Shown in pieces: positions 5,454-5,469 of a DNA stretch of 5,469 nt. The notes under the pieces were generated by a model. That model was not told the DNA's origin. It did no database searches and saw only the letters and a list, made by a program, of their open reading frames with translations. Positions within the stretch are counted from its first letter, which is position 1. Every line of letters starts with the position of its first letter. A program made the position numbers and the translations under genes. Source of the DNA: Candidatus Neoanaerotignum tabaqchaliae (GTDB lineage Bacteria > Bacillota > Clostridia > Lachnospirales > Anaerotignaceae); contig CAJFUS010000106.1 in assembly GCA_904420235.1 (NCBI GenBank), positions 1 through 5,469 of the forward strand, written 5' to 3'.

Positions 5454-5469
5454 TACACAAAGGATTTTA

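Overview
All six genes in this window lie on the minus strand, so the operon-like cluster reads from right to left. The moderately AT-rich DNA, strong AGGAGG-type ribosome binding sites, short intergenic gaps and codon use suggest an anaerobic Firmicute of the Clostridia type. That assignment is inference from style, because no taxonomic marker gene is present.

Layout in transcription order: (1) a Na+/solute symporter of the SSS family (5374-3944), preceded by a candidate promoter overlapped by two AAAGCTTT-centred palindromes; (2) a GC-rich hairpin just after the symporter (3919-3900); (3) a 124-residue soluble protein of unknown family (3831-3457); (4) a 343-residue soluble protein of unknown family (3393-2362); (5) a 161-bp intergenic stretch (2361-2201) holding a strong hairpin, a candidate extended -10 promoter overlapped by a 20-bp inverted repeat, and a leader that can form two mutually exclusive stem-loops; (6) a roughly 123-residue protein of unknown family (2194-1823); (7) a MoaB/MogA/CinA-like (MoCF-biosynthesis fold) protein (1826-1302), coupled to the preceding gene by an ATGA overlap; (8) a complete LarA-like (DUF2088, nickel-pincer racemase superfamily) protein (1283-3), which ends at the left edge of the window.

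Reading of the whole: the gene content fits a catabolic or salvage cassette. A small polar compound would be imported with Na+ and handled by several soluble enzymes, one of them a LarA-type racemase/epimerase that would act on a 2-hydroxyacid-like substrate. The substrate cannot be named from sequence. Three of the six proteins belong to no family I can identify. The cluster carries none of the cofactor-making genes larB, larC or larE, so any nickel-pincer nucleotide would have to come from elsewhere in the genome. No RNA genes, mobile elements or CRISPR arrays were seen, and the plus strand holds no convincing gene.
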